From DTGL01 sp038895395 (GTDB taxonomy: Archaea > Iainarchaeota > Iainarchaeia > Iainarchaeales > DTGL01), in assembly GCA_038895395.1 (NCBI GenBank), contig JAWANJ010000001.1:5992-69991 (forward strand): a stretch of DNA of 64,000 nucleotides, read 5' to 3'. Numbering within the stretch: the first letter of the stretch is position 1; each line of letters starts with the position of its first letter. Both the position numbers and the translations under genes were made by a program. Below, piece after piece: positions 35,003-44,000 of this stretch. The notes below the pieces were generated by a model, which was not told the origin of the DNA, made no database searches, and saw only the letters and a list, made by a program, of their open reading frames with translations.

Positions 35003-36493
35003 TTGAAGGATTTAATCACAGATGAAGAAATTAAAAAACTGGGGTTTGACGAATCTAAATTAAAAAAGCTAAGAGAAATTTTGGCAAAAGGCATAAACCC
35101 ATATGCATATAGCTTTAAAGAAACCACTAAAATAAAGGACATTCTAAAAAAATATGATAAAATAACTCATGAAAAAACAAAAGAAAAGCTGCGCGTAGCA
35201 GGCCGTTTGTATACTATCAGATATCACGGTAAAGCTATCTTTGCAGACATAAGAGATTCAGACGAAAAGATCCAATTGTACCTTAGAGAAGACGAAATTG
35301 GAAAAGACAAATACTCTTTTTTCAGAAACTTTATAGATGTTGGAGACATAATTGGAGTTGAAGGTCATGTCTTTAGAACAAAGCTTGGTGAGATAACCAT
35401 ATGGGCCACAAGCTATGAGCTACTTGCAAAGTCTCTTATTGTCATGCCTGAAAAGTTTCATGGTTTGCAAGACATAGAACGACGATATAGAGAAAGATAC
35501 CTGGATCTTATCTGCAATCAAGAAACACGGGAAGTGTTTAAAATAAGAACAAAAATACTCTACCTGATGAGAAAATACTTGATTTCAAAAGGTTTTTTGG
35601 AAGTGGAAACTCCAATCCTCCAACCTTTGTATGGTGGTGCAAATGCAAAACCATTTGAAACGTACCATAATTTTCTCAAACAGAAGCTATACTTAAGGAT
35701 TGCCCCGGAGCTTTATTTAAAGCGCCTTGTAGTTGGTGGTTTTGATAAAGTTTTTGAGATAGCAAAAAATTTTAGGAACGAAAGCATAGATACCCTGCAT
35801 AATCCTGAATTTACAATGATCGAAATATATGAGGCCTATAAAGACTATGCTGACATGATAGAACTCACTGAAGATATGCTAAGCTATATTGTAAAAGAAA
35901 CCATAGGTTCATACAAAGTAAAATTTTTTGAAAATGAGATAGATTTTAAACCAAAATGGAAAGTTGCCACGATGTGTGACTTGATTGAAAGTAACATTGG
36001 CATAGACGTGACTGGCAAAGAGCTAGCTGAACTCAAAAAATTGGCAGAAAAAAAAGGCATTAGAGACGCTAAAAATTTAAATAACAGGGGTGAAATAATT
36101 GTTGCGCTTTTTGAAAACTTTGTAGAAGATACTTTGATTCAACCAACATTTGTAACTGAGTTTCCAGTAGAGGTATCACCGCTGGCTAAAGAGAGCAGAA
36201 CTAAAAAAGGCTTTAGCGAAAGGTTTGAACTTTTTATAAATGGTTGGGAAATAGCAAACGGTTTTTCAGAACTAAACGATCCTATAAACCAAAAGGTAAG
36301 GTTTGAAGAGCAAATTGCTTCTAAAAAAGAAACTCCAAAAGTGCTGGATTATGACTACATCAAAGCATTGGGCTATGGTTTACCGCCAACTGGCGGCGTA
36401 GGCATAGGAATAGATCGCTTTACAATGTTGCTCACAAATAAAAATTCAATAAAAGAAGTAATTTTGTTCCCACACATGAGGCCATCGGAGTGA
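35003..36493 (+). CDS. lysS: Lysyl-tRNA synthetase, class II
   Basis: Charges tRNA-Lys. The 496-aa protein has an N-terminal OB-fold anticodon domain (LRVAGRLYTIRYHGKAIFAD) and the class II core: motif 1 near YLISKGFLEVETPIL, motif 2 in FEIAKNFRNESIDTLHNPEF and motif 3 in TGGVGIGIDRFTMLL. Many archaea use the unrelated class I enzyme. The start is TTG 35003 with GAGGTGA at 34992-34998; the mRNA leader after tRNA-Pro is only 18 nt. Co-transcription with tRNA-Lys and tRNA-Pro is likely. Confidence 0.96.
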   Translation: MKDLITDEEIKKLGFDESKLKKLREILAKGINPYAYSFKETTKIKDILKKYDKITHEKTKEKLRVAGRLYTIRYHGKAIFADIRDSDEKIQLYLREDEIGKDKYSFFRNFIDVGDIIGVEGHVFRTKLGEITIWATSYELLAKSLIVMPEKFHGLQDIERRYRERYLDLICNQETREVFKIRTKILYLMRKYLISKGFLEVETPILQPLYGGANAKPFETYHNFLKQKLYLRIAPELYLKRLVVGGFDKVFEIAKNFRNESIDTLHNPEFTMIEIYEAYKDYADMIELTEDMLSYIVKETIGSYKVKFFENEIDFKPKWKVATMCDLIESNIGIDVTGKELAELKKLAEKKGIRDAKNLNNRGEIIVALFENFVEDTLIQPTFVTEFPVEVSPLAKESRTKKGFSERFELFINGWEIANGFSELNDPINQKVRFEEQIASKKETPKVLDYDYIKALGYGLPPTGGVGIGIDRFTMLLTNKNSIKEVILFPHMRPSE

Positions 36494-36527
36494 TGTTTAA
36501 AAAATCTATAAACAATTTCTATCTTAT

Positions 36528-36599
36528 GGGGCGGTAGCTCAGAGGGAGAGCACACGGCTGAAGACCGTGGTGTCGCGAGTTCGAGTCTCGCCCGCCCCA
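36528..36599 (+). tRNA. tRNA-Phe (GAA)
   Basis: A 72-nt cloverleaf: acceptor GGGGCGG/CCGCCCC, anticodon stem CACGG/CCGTG with loop CTGAAGA and GAA at 36560-36562, T arm GCGAG-TTCGAGT-CTCGC. A TATA-like TCTATAAAC (36505-36513) lies about 20 nt upstream, so it may have its own promoter as well as read-through from lysS. No CCA encoded. Confidence 0.95.
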
Positions 36600-36631
36600 A
36601 TAATATTTTTTCAAACAGTAATAGGCTGGTT

Positions 36632-37366
36632 TTACACATTAGGCTCTTCAATTTTTTTGACTTCGATGCCCCTCTTTGTTATTTCCATTGGGTGTATGTA
36701 CTCCGAATGTTTAGATCCACGCATTTTAACAACTTGTATAGCCCTAGTTATTCCACCACCAACACCTATGTAATGAAGTAGTATAACCCCATCACATAGA
36801 AACTCTTCAATTCCATACTTGCTAAACTTTTTGTCATCAACTTCAACCTCAGATATTAAAACAGAAGTAGTCCCAGCTTTTCCCAACAAATAGCTTAACT
36901 TCAAAAGGCCACGCCTTATTTCATCTTCAGATCGCATGCTAAGACCTAAAGCCGCTACGGAGTCAATCACAATTCTTTTTGCGCCAAATCTTTTTATAGA
37001 AGCAATGATTTCAAGTAACAGTTTGTCCAAATCTAAAGTGCTGCTTGGTAATGCAAATTCTTCTTCACTAGGAAATCCCAGCCTTGCAACAGTGCCATCT
37101 ATGATTCTAATCATATTTTTGTTTTCAAGCTCTCTCAGATCCCAACCAAAACTTAAACAATCTTCACGAAGAAGGGACGGTCTCTCATCAAGCGTTACGT
37201 ATATACCTGGCTCATCATATAGCACAGCACCATTATAGATGAACTGCAAGCCAAAAGTAGTTTTTCCAGAGCCACAAGAACCACTTACTAATATTGTTCT
37301 ACCTGTGGGAAAACCCCCCTCTATTAACTCGTCAAGACCATATATGCCAGTTTTGGTTCTTTTCAT
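36632..37366 (-). CDS. KaiC/RadA-like RecA-superfamily ATPase
   Basis: A single-domain KaiC-like ATPase of 244 aa. It opens TKTGIYGLDELIEGGFPTG, has Walker A GSCGSGKTT (29-37), YVTLDERPSLLRED and Walker B RIVIDSVAALGL, and ends with GGITRAIQVVKMRGSKHSEY. Such proteins occur widely in archaea, with roles proposed in signalling, motility (ArlH-like) and recombination; the sequence does not settle which. Start ATG 37366 follows GGTGAT; the frame stays open 27 nt further upstream without support. Confidence 0.85.
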   Translation of the reverse strand: MKRTKTGIYGLDELIEGGFPTGRTILVSGSCGSGKTTFGLQFIYNGAVLYDEPGIYVTLDERPSLLREDCLSFGWDLRELENKNMIRIIDGTVARLGFPSEEEFALPSSTLDLDKLLLEIIASIKRFGAKRIVIDSVAALGLSMRSEDEIRRGLLKLSYLLGKAGTTSVLISEVEVDDKKFSKYGIEEFLCDGVILLHYIGVGGGITRAIQVVKMRGSKHSEYIHPMEITKRGIEVKKIEEPNV

Positions 37367-37429
37367 TAATATCACCAAAAAAATTATATGCATACAACAA
37401 TATATATTTTTACCCCTATAGACACAAAA

Positions 37430-39256
37430 TTAGACTCTTTTTACATAAATTATATTCTGTATTTTTTGTAGGTTTTCAATTATCTGCTCTAAATGTGTTC
37501 TATCTTTTATATACAAATCAAATAACCCTTTTACTATGTTCCCAGATTCAACCATAAGCTCACTTCTAACGATTTTCGCATCCATTTTTTTTAATTCTTC
37601 TAAAAGATCCCTTAAAAGCACACCGCTTTCAAATGCCTTGATTTCAATTCTAATCACATATCGGTTCATTTCAAGTAAATGGGTTGCAATTAAAAATTTC
37701 TTTTTTTTAGGTAAACAGAAAAGCAATCTACAGTCAGTTCTGTGCACTGTTATTTTATCTCTCGAAGTTTTATACGCAACTACATCATCTCCAGGGAGGG
37801 GATTGCAGCACTTTGCAAAAATTATGTCACTTCTGTTGGCTTTATTTGGATTAAAAACCCTAAAACCTTTTGTACTTTCAAGTTCCTTCCTTATTGCAGA
37901 CCTTGCTTTTGATGTTCTTGCAAAGTTTAACCAACTAGCTTTTACTGTTTTTTTTGTATCAACAAAAACACGGATTTTATCACCACTTTCTAAAACATAA
38001 TTGGCTGGCCTCCTTACTCCATTTACATTTGCAAACTTAAACCTATTCCCTAAATCAGTATGAACAGCATATGCAAAATCTAAAACTGTTGCCTTTTTAG
38101 GTAAAGCAATAATATCGTGCTTTGGTGTTAGAACAAATATTGTGTTGTCAGTTAGTTTAAATTTAACATAGTTTAAGAGTCCCTTCATGTCTTTTTGCTG
38201 AAGTTCAAATAATTTTCTAGCAGCCAAAAGCGCCCCATCAAAATTAGTATATTGTTCACCTCTCTTATAACGCCAGTGAGCAGCAGCACCATACTCTGCT
38301 TCTCTGTGCATATGCACTGTCCTAATCTGTACTTCTACAGGTATGTTGGAAACTTTTGTCATAACATGTATTGACTGATAATTATTTTCCTTTGGCTTTT
38401 TAATGTAGTCATAGATTTTCCCATGTATCCCAAAATTTTGTTTTATAATGTTTAACACCTTATAGCAGTCTTCTACAGAATCGCACACCACCCTAACCCC
38501 GATGATGTCTTTAATCTTATCGATCTCTAGATTTTCTTCAATGCTTTTTCTATAGATGCTGTAAACCCCTTTTACACGCCCCTGTACTAAGGCCTTTATT
38601 CCAAACATTGAGACTAACTTTTCAATATCACATTTTGCCTTCGCAAGTACTTTTTCCCCACAAACAATCTTTTCATAAATTAGCGCTTTTGTTTTTTTGT
38701 ACTCTTTTGGCATAAGTATAGCCATACCCAAATCTTGTAATTCCTTACACATTTCAACTAGACCTAGTTTTTGACATATATTTGAGTAAACCTCAAGTGA
38801 CAGTTTTGCTGCACGTAGTTCTCTTACGCTTGGTTTCTTTGAAGTTTTGTATATCTGACGCATTTCATCTAGGTGTGAAGCAAGCTCAACAATTATACTT
38901 CTTAAATCCTTTGATATCGCAAGAAGTATGTTTGCCAAACCAACACTGTTTAAGTGCTCAATATTTCTTTCTTTGGCTTCGTAAATCTTGTTAACCTCCA
39001 TCACAATTTCCCTTACGTCTTCATCTACGGGTGCTAAGTTTATACAGTCCTTAAGTTCATGCAACAGTGCGGCAGAAATAGATTTTTGATCAAGACTCAA
39101 ATCAAAAACAATTTTTGCAGTTCTTAGCTGATGCAAAAACCGTGTCCTTTTAGAGTTTTTCTTTGAAAACTCTAATACTTCAATAATTTTCGCAGCGTCT
39201 TTATCGAACTCTCTAAATAGCTCATCTTCTGTGAGATATAAACCACTGCCTTTCAC
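37430..39256 (-). CDS. RelA/SpoT homologue (long RSH) with degenerate hydrolase domain
   Basis: A 608-aa protein with full long-RSH architecture: HD-like domain (about 20-180), nucleotidyltransferase synthetase domain (240-335), TGS domain (372-432), RIS/zinc-finger region (CCNPLPGDDVVAYKTSRDKI, 483-502) and ACT domain (530-605). The synthetase half keeps Asp250 (KDIIGVRVV), KKPKENNYQSIH and Glu308 in VEVQIRT. The HD half has lost its signature: HELKD (66-70) instead of HDxxED and SHLDEMRQI instead of DRLHNMRTL. It is thus probably a (p)ppGpp synthetase without hydrolase. Long RSH proteins are rare in archaea. Confidence 0.9.
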   Translation of the reverse strand: MKGSGLYLTEDELFREFDKDAAKIIEVLEFSKKNSKRTRFLHQLRTAKIVFDLSLDQKSISAALLHELKDCINLAPVDEDVREIVMEVNKIYEAKERNIEHLNSVGLANILLAISKDLRSIIVELASHLDEMRQIYKTSKKPSVRELRAAKLSLEVYSNICQKLGLVEMCKELQDLGMAILMPKEYKKTKALIYEKIVCGEKVLAKAKCDIEKLVSMFGIKALVQGRVKGVYSIYRKSIEENLEIDKIKDIIGVRVVCDSVEDCYKVLNIIKQNFGIHGKIYDYIKKPKENNYQSIHVMTKVSNIPVEVQIRTVHMHREAEYGAAAHWRYKRGEQYTNFDGALLAARKLFELQQKDMKGLLNYVKFKLTDNTIFVLTPKHDIIALPKKATVLDFAYAVHTDLGNRFKFANVNGVRRPANYVLESGDKIRVFVDTKKTVKASWLNFARTSKARSAIRKELESTKGFRVFNPNKANRSDIIFAKCCNPLPGDDVVAYKTSRDKITVHRTDCRLLFCLPKKKKFLIATHLLEMNRYVIRIEIKAFESGVLLRDLLEELKKMDAKIVRSELMVESGNIVKGLFDLYIKDRTHLEQIIENLQKIQNIIYVKRV

Positions 39257-39375
39257 AAATGAATTTAATTAAATAAACAATAAAAAGCGATATTTGTATA
39301 AAACTCTTTTACAGATATTTTCTTCAAATGTGAGCTTACAGTATGCTTAAAAAATCATTTAAACAATATTTTATT

Positions 39376-39620
39376 GTGGGCTAGGCTGGGGAGCTAGCGG
39401 TTCCCTGTATCGGAAATCCGCTATATGCCGGGCCGAAGTTCTGGGGAAGGCTTTAGGCTAAAGGCAAAGCCATAGCATCACGTTGATGCTTTGACCCCAT
39501 TGACTTCACTTTGTGGTGAACCCGCTAGGCCTGGAAGGGAGCAACGGTAGCCACACTGTGAGGTGCTATGGGAAATCAGAGCTGAGTGTTGCTATGGGGT
39601 TAACTTGTCTTTAGCCTATT
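39376..39620 (+). ncRNA. ffs: Signal recognition particle 7S RNA
   Basis: The 5' part GGGCTAGGCTGGGGAGCTAG, CCCTGTATCGGAAA and ATGCCGGGCCGAAG match archaeal SRP RNA helices 2-5. The invariant helix 8 tip AGGCCTGGAAGGGAGCAACG, then GTAGCC, binds SRP54. Start and end are estimated from the pairing of GGCTA (39379-39383) with TAGCC (39612-39616). A TATA-like CATTTAAAC lies about 20 nt upstream. Its partners SRP54 and FtsY are encoded at 53171-55530. Confidence 0.92.
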
Positions 39621-39642
39621 GTCGACTTCAGAACGTGCCCAC

Positions 39643-40764
39643 TCATACTCTTTTTTTCAAACGTTCTTGTTTCCCTTTTTTTAAAGCTTCTTTAAAAAGC
39701 AAGTCAAGGCAATCCTCAAGTGCTGTTAAAAAATTCCAAGACTCAGAAAAAGCATTCAAAGAAATATTTCCGCAGGAGACTTTTGCTTTTACTGAATGTT
39801 TAACTCTCATACCTTGCTTTTTACAAGATTTAAAATGTATTGCTAAGCTAAACTCTCCTGGCAGTATCCTACTAAGCTTTTCATACATCATATTTATTTT
39901 TCTTAAAGCTCTTTCTTCATCTGGTTTTGTAAGCGGTGGCATATTTGAAAGCTGTATTTTAACTCCCTCTTTTCCCAAAGAAATTATTGCCCTTAACAAA
40001 TCTTTTGTTGTAACAATTCCCTTTACCTTTTTATCATCCACCAGTAGTATGCTATCAGACTTTACTAATTCGCTTTTTGCATCAGCAACTTTTTGTGTAG
40101 GTCTAAAGCTTTTAGCTTCTTCGACAATGTCTCTAAGCCTAACTTTCAATATTTTTTTTGCTTCAGGTTCATGTCCAGTTAATGAAAAAAGACCACGTTT
40201 TGGATCCTCATGAATGAAGTACTTTTCTATTAGCCCTTCTAAAGTTATCACGCCAATGCAATTGTTTTCTCTATCAACTATTGGCACCTGCTTTATTTCA
40301 TTTTTACGCATAACTGACAAAACCTTCGCTAAATTATCATCTTCATTTAGTGTTATCGCCTCCGAGCTAAGTGCTTTCAGTTCTTTTCTAGCAAGATCTT
40401 CATCTTCTAGTGCCTTTGCCAAAATATCTTCAACTCGAACAAACCCGACTAGTGTACCACCCCTAAAAACAGGCAATATTCTCGCATTTGAGTGGTACAT
40501 CAAACTTGCAATTTTTAATAGATCATCTTTTTCCGAGATACTCGGAACCTTGGTGTCAGCGATAGTTTTTACCTTCGCTTCAGAGTAAATCCTCTTTCTT
40601 TTAATGAGTTCTCTCTGAGTTAATATGCCAAAATAAGATCCATCTAAAAAAATAACCAAGTTTTTTTCTTTATTCTTCAGCATTAAACTAAATGCTTCAG
40701 AGATCTTAGATTCCCCACCTACTTGAATAATTTTAGAAGTAACCAAATCGGATGCTAAAACCAA
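39643..40764 (-). CDS. Four-CBS-domain protein with a C-terminal domain resembling ribosome hibernation factors
   Basis: The 373-aa protein contains two Bateman modules, four CBS repeats at about 8-60, 70-125, 132-185 and 208-262, recognisable by GILTQRELI, LPVFRGGTLVGFVRVEDIL, VPIVDRENNCIGVITLEGL and VDDKKVKGIVTTKDLL. CBS pairs usually sense adenine nucleotides. Residues 265-373 form a separate basic domain (RILPGEFSLAIHFKSCKKQG, then HSVKAKVSCGNISLNAF and FLTALEDCLDLLF) whose pattern recalls HPF/S30AE hibernation factors; this match is weak and by eye. It lies between TPI and the SRP RNA, close to the RSH gene. Confidence 0.75.
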   Translation of the reverse strand: MVLASDLVTSKIIQVGGESKISEAFSLMLKNKEKNLVIFLDGSYFGILTQRELIKRKRIYSEAKVKTIADTKVPSISEKDDLLKIASLMYHSNARILPVFRGGTLVGFVRVEDILAKALEDEDLARKELKALSSEAITLNEDDNLAKVLSVMRKNEIKQVPIVDRENNCIGVITLEGLIEKYFIHEDPKRGLFSLTGHEPEAKKILKVRLRDIVEEAKSFRPTQKVADAKSELVKSDSILLVDDKKVKGIVTTKDLLRAIISLGKEGVKIQLSNMPPLTKPDEERALRKINMMYEKLSRILPGEFSLAIHFKSCKKQGMRVKHSVKAKVSCGNISLNAFSESWNFLTALEDCLDLLFKEALKKGKQERLKKRV

Positions 40765-40773
40765 AAAATCACC

Positions 40774-41451
40774 TCATTTGAAACCAGCAAGAAGATCAAT
40801 AACTGCTGCTTTTTTGTCCTTAGCTTTCATAATACCTGAAGCCACAAATATGCCCTGACACCCAAGCTCTAATGCCTTTTTTACATCTGCTGTGTTCTTT
40901 ATTCCAGCACCGGCTATTATTGGTATGCCACTCTTTTTACCAACTTGCAAAACCACATCGGTTATTAGCTCAGGTCTTGCTGTTGAAACTGATATGTCGC
41001 CGGATATAAGCTCTGGAGGCTCAATTGCAATCAAATCTGGCTTTACCTCAAAGGTCACTATTTTTTTAGCTCTCTCTAGTGACTCAGCACAAGCCATAAC
41101 AATTAGGCCTGCTTGCTTAGCTCTTTTTACAGCCTCGGATAAAAAATCGTCATTTTTTTTGTTTTCCGCATGGTTCAATATGGTTCCGATAGCTCCTGCC
41201 TCTTTAACTGCTTCAGGCAATATGTGTCCCGTATACGCACCATAACTTATTGGATCTACGTGCTGAGCAAAAACAGGTAACTTGACCTTCTGTGCAATAA
41301 GCCTTATATCGCAAGCTTGTACAACTAAAACAGTAGTTATGCCACTGCCCTTTGACGTTTGTTCAATAATCTTCGCTGTTTCAACTGCTTTAGATCCAGT
41401 GCCAGTTTCATATGTTTTAAAATTTACAAAAAGCGCTGGCAGTTTAAACAT
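40774..41451 (-). CDS. tpiA: Triosephosphate isomerase, archaeal type
   Basis: Interconverts DHAP and glyceraldehyde-3-phosphate. At 225 aa it has the short archaeal length. It opens LFVNFKTYETGTG (Asn10, Lys12), with catalytic His94 in TILNHAENK, Glu144 in LIAIEPPELI and the phosphate loop AGAGIKNTADV. Unlike the gap gene at 22017, it is of archaeal ancestry. 9 nt separate it from the CBS gene downstream. Confidence 0.96.
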   Translation of the reverse strand: MFKLPALFVNFKTYETGTGSKAVETAKIIEQTSKGSGITTVLVVQACDIRLIAQKVKLPVFAQHVDPISYGAYTGHILPEAVKEAGAIGTILNHAENKKNDDFLSEAVKRAKQAGLIVMACAESLERAKKIVTFEVKPDLIAIEPPELISGDISVSTARPELITDVVLQVGKKSGIPIIAGAGIKNTADVKKALELGCQGIFVASGIMKAKDKKAAVIDLLAGFK

Positions 41452-41521
41452 GTATCTAATTTAGGATATTAGTTTTAATAAAACTTTTGTTTGAAGTCTC
41501 ATATTGTTTTTGCCACTGTCT

Positions 41522-42481
41522 TTATTCATCCACATCTTCTATTCCACGTTCGGTTATTTTATAAATAGCTTCACCATCCGGAAGGCTTGGCGAGTCAATA
41601 AGTCTTGCTATTCTCTTTTCACCCTTGCTTTGTCTTAAGTATAATCTTGTTTTTGATGCATGACCTACTATGTTTCCTCCAACAGGTGCTGTTGGGTCTC
41701 CAAAAAGTATGTCAGGTCTTTCCATTACTTGATTTGTAACCAGAACACAAAGGTTATGCATTTCAGCCATTTTTGCTAACTGGTGCATATGCTTATTCAA
41801 TTTTTGTTGTCTTTCAGCTAACATGCCACGCCCAATATACTCTGCCCTGAAATGTGATGTTAATGAATCTACAATTACTAGCTTTACTCCCTCTTTTTTG
41901 ACCAAATCTTCCGCTTTTTCGGCAAGAAGTATCTGATGATCTGCATTGTAAGCCCTTGCAACAAATATGTTCTTTAGAACAGTTTTTGGGTCTAAGCCTC
42001 TTGCTTCTGCAATCTGAACTATACGTTCAGGTCTAAAACTAGACTCCGAATCAATATAAACAACCTTTCCACCCAACCCTCCTTTTTCTGGAGGTAATTG
42101 TACCATAACACTTAATTGGAAACACCACTGAGTTTTACCTGATGCCATTTTTCCATAAACTTCTGTTATGCTCTGACTTTCAACACCACCACCTAAAAGA
42201 GCATCGAGTTCCTTGCTGCCTGTGCTTATGCGACCTATTTTTGCTCTTCTTTCATGAACCCTGTCAGCAGTTTCAAACCCCATACCAAGAGCTTCTCTAG
42301 CAGCATTTATGGCCTTTTCAGCAGTCTTTTCTCCAAGCCCCGCTATTTCAGTAAGCTCAATAGGTGAAGCAATTGCTATGCTTTCTAATGTTTTGTAGTT
42401 CGCAGCGAAAAGCTTTTCAGCTGCTTGTGGCCCTATTCCTGGAAGATCAGTAATATCTTTGATTTTCTGTGATGAAGCCAT
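41522..42481 (-). CDS. radA: DNA repair and recombination protein RadA
   Basis: Archaeal Rad51/RecA recombinase of 319 aa. The N-terminal helix-hairpin-helix domain (ITDLPGIGPQAAEKLFAANY) binds DNA. The ATPase core has Walker A GKMASGKT (110-117), where most RadA proteins read GEFGSGKT, then Walker B LVIVDSLTSHFRAEY, and loop regions around LVTNQVMERPDILFG and APVGGNIVGHASKTR. No intein. ATG is preceded by GGTG. The RPA gene ends 66 nt upstream, so the ssDNA-binding protein and the recombinase may share a transcript. Confidence 0.97.
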   Translation of the reverse strand: MASSQKIKDITDLPGIGPQAAEKLFAANYKTLESIAIASPIELTEIAGLGEKTAEKAINAAREALGMGFETADRVHERRAKIGRISTGSKELDALLGGGVESQSITEVYGKMASGKTQWCFQLSVMVQLPPEKGGLGGKVVYIDSESSFRPERIVQIAEARGLDPKTVLKNIFVARAYNADHQILLAEKAEDLVKKEGVKLVIVDSLTSHFRAEYIGRGMLAERQQKLNKHMHQLAKMAEMHNLCVLVTNQVMERPDILFGDPTAPVGGNIVGHASKTRLYLRQSKGEKRIARLIDSPSLPDGEAIYKITERGIEDVDE

Positions 42482-42547
42482 AAAATAACACCTGCTTCAA
42501 ATATTTCATTATGTAATTATTACACCAAATATCTTTTTAAGTGGTTT

Positions 42548-43912
42548 TCAAGAGGTGGCTTCCGATAAAAGAGCAAATCTTCTTTCAATCTCCTCTTTTA
42601 TTTTTAAAGGCAAGATGTCATCGGCAACCAACTCGTACTCTTCGTTGTCTCCTAGCTTTCTACGCGCACTTCCACGTACTAAAATAAAGGCACCGAGAAA
42701 CCTTTGCCTTAATTTTTCAGTTAATGCTTCAGCACCCTCTTTGTCAATCCCATCAAAAATTTCACTAGCGCTAAGGCCTAGCAAGTTTTCAGCATTTCTT
42801 CCAAAAAAGATGCAATCAAGTGAGCCACTACCATCATCAAGTCTGACAGAAATTAACAATCTCTTTCTTGTTTTAGTGCCACATATCTCGCAAGTGTCTC
42901 CAGACGCTTTGCTTTTACAGCTTGGGCAAAACATATAAAAAAACCTCCCACGTGCAATATCTACTATTTCGGCAAAGATTTCAAAATAACCCTCTTTATT
43001 TATATTGCTAATTTTAGTTTTCTCATAACTCTTACCACCAACTAATTCTATGCTTGGGAGTTCAAAGTCACAATTGGGTTCTTCGATAATTCTTGCTTTT
43101 GAGCCAAGATGAATCTCCAACCCATTTGTACCCTCTTTTACATCGGCACCTTCTACCTTTATAAGCTCCCCCGCATATAATCTTTTAGCCTTAAATGCCA
43201 AGTTGCGCCAGGCTACCGCCTTAAATTTAGCTGTTCCATCCCACACTTCAAAATGTATTGTAGTAGCTTTTTTACCATCACGTTCAAATTCGATAGGGTC
43301 AAAAACCCTCACCACACGAGAAAAAAAATCTAAATTTTTGATTGGTTTTTTTATTTCTGAAAGTTTGACAGTTTGCAGACTTACTTCTGGTAAACCACTA
43401 ACATCAATGCTTGGATCAGCACGCCTTATTTTCCCATTTGAATGAAGCGAAAGAGAAAGAGAACCATTGAACTCAGTTACATAGCAACCATCAGCAACAA
43501 TTGCGTCACCTTTGCATATGTTGTTGGATTCAATCATTCCTATTTTTTTGTCCCAAAGAGTGAGGGTTGTTTCCCCAGTAGAGTCAGCAATCAAAATCTT
43601 GCAGTAATTTCCCTTTCTATCCCCCTTCTGGAAAATCCTTGCCTCGCTTATTCCTGTAACCCTGGCTAAAACACATATGTTTTTCATCCCATTCTTTAGT
43701 TCACCAATTTTTACAAATCTGCCTTTTTGTGGTTCTAGTTCAATGTCCAAGCCAAGCTCTTTTGCAACCATGAACGCAGCACCCTCTTCTGTAAGTAGCC
43801 CAGCAAATCTATCTATCTTGTCGCTTATCATTCCCCTGACTTCGTTTTCACTTTTACCTGTTGCATTTACTATCTTTTCTACAATCTTTTTGTAATCCAA
43901 AAGTTTTGTCAT
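42548..43912 (-). CDS. RPA-like single-stranded DNA-binding protein with OB folds and zinc finger
   Basis: A 454-aa replication protein A large-subunit-like protein. OB-fold regions are visible near 70-165 (VCVLARV-type pattern, ADSTGETTLTLWDKK), 185-285 (FEVWDGTAKFKAVAW) and 310-420, the last with a zinc finger CPSCKSKASGDTCEIC. It protects ssDNA in replication and repair, and precedes radA on the same strand. I use ATG 43912, which has an AAATAAAAA box about 25-30 nt upstream; an in-frame ATG at 43936 is possible. Confidence 0.9.
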   Translation of the reverse strand: MTKLLDYKKIVEKIVNATGKSENEVRGMISDKIDRFAGLLTEEGAAFMVAKELGLDIELEPQKGRFVKIGELKNGMKNICVLARVTGISEARIFQKGDRKGNYCKILIADSTGETTLTLWDKKIGMIESNNICKGDAIVADGCYVTEFNGSLSLSLHSNGKIRRADPSIDVSGLPEVSLQTVKLSEIKKPIKNLDFFSRVVRVFDPIEFERDGKKATTIHFEVWDGTAKFKAVAWRNLAFKAKRLYAGELIKVEGADVKEGTNGLEIHLGSKARIIEEPNCDFELPSIELVGGKSYEKTKISNINKEGYFEIFAEIVDIARGRFFYMFCPSCKSKASGDTCEICGTKTRKRLLISVRLDDGSGSLDCIFFGRNAENLLGLSASEIFDGIDKEGAEALTEKLRQRFLGAFILVRGSARRKLGDNEEYELVADDILPLKIKEEIERRFALLSEATS

Positions 43913-44000
43913 AAAATAAGTTTTGCTAGAAACCATTTTTATTTTGATGCCGAATTTAGTTTACGTAAAGAATAAAAACAATAAACAGTATCTCTTAAAT

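Noticed and set aside
36373..36651. Open frame on minus strand across tRNA-Phe
   Set aside because: It runs through the tRNA (giving ARLELATPRSSAV-like residues) and antisense to lysS; typical artefact.
39563..40213. 216-aa plus-strand open frame opposite the CBS gene
   Set aside because: It begins inside the SRP RNA and lies antisense to a convincing CBS protein; its composition is that of a shadow frame.
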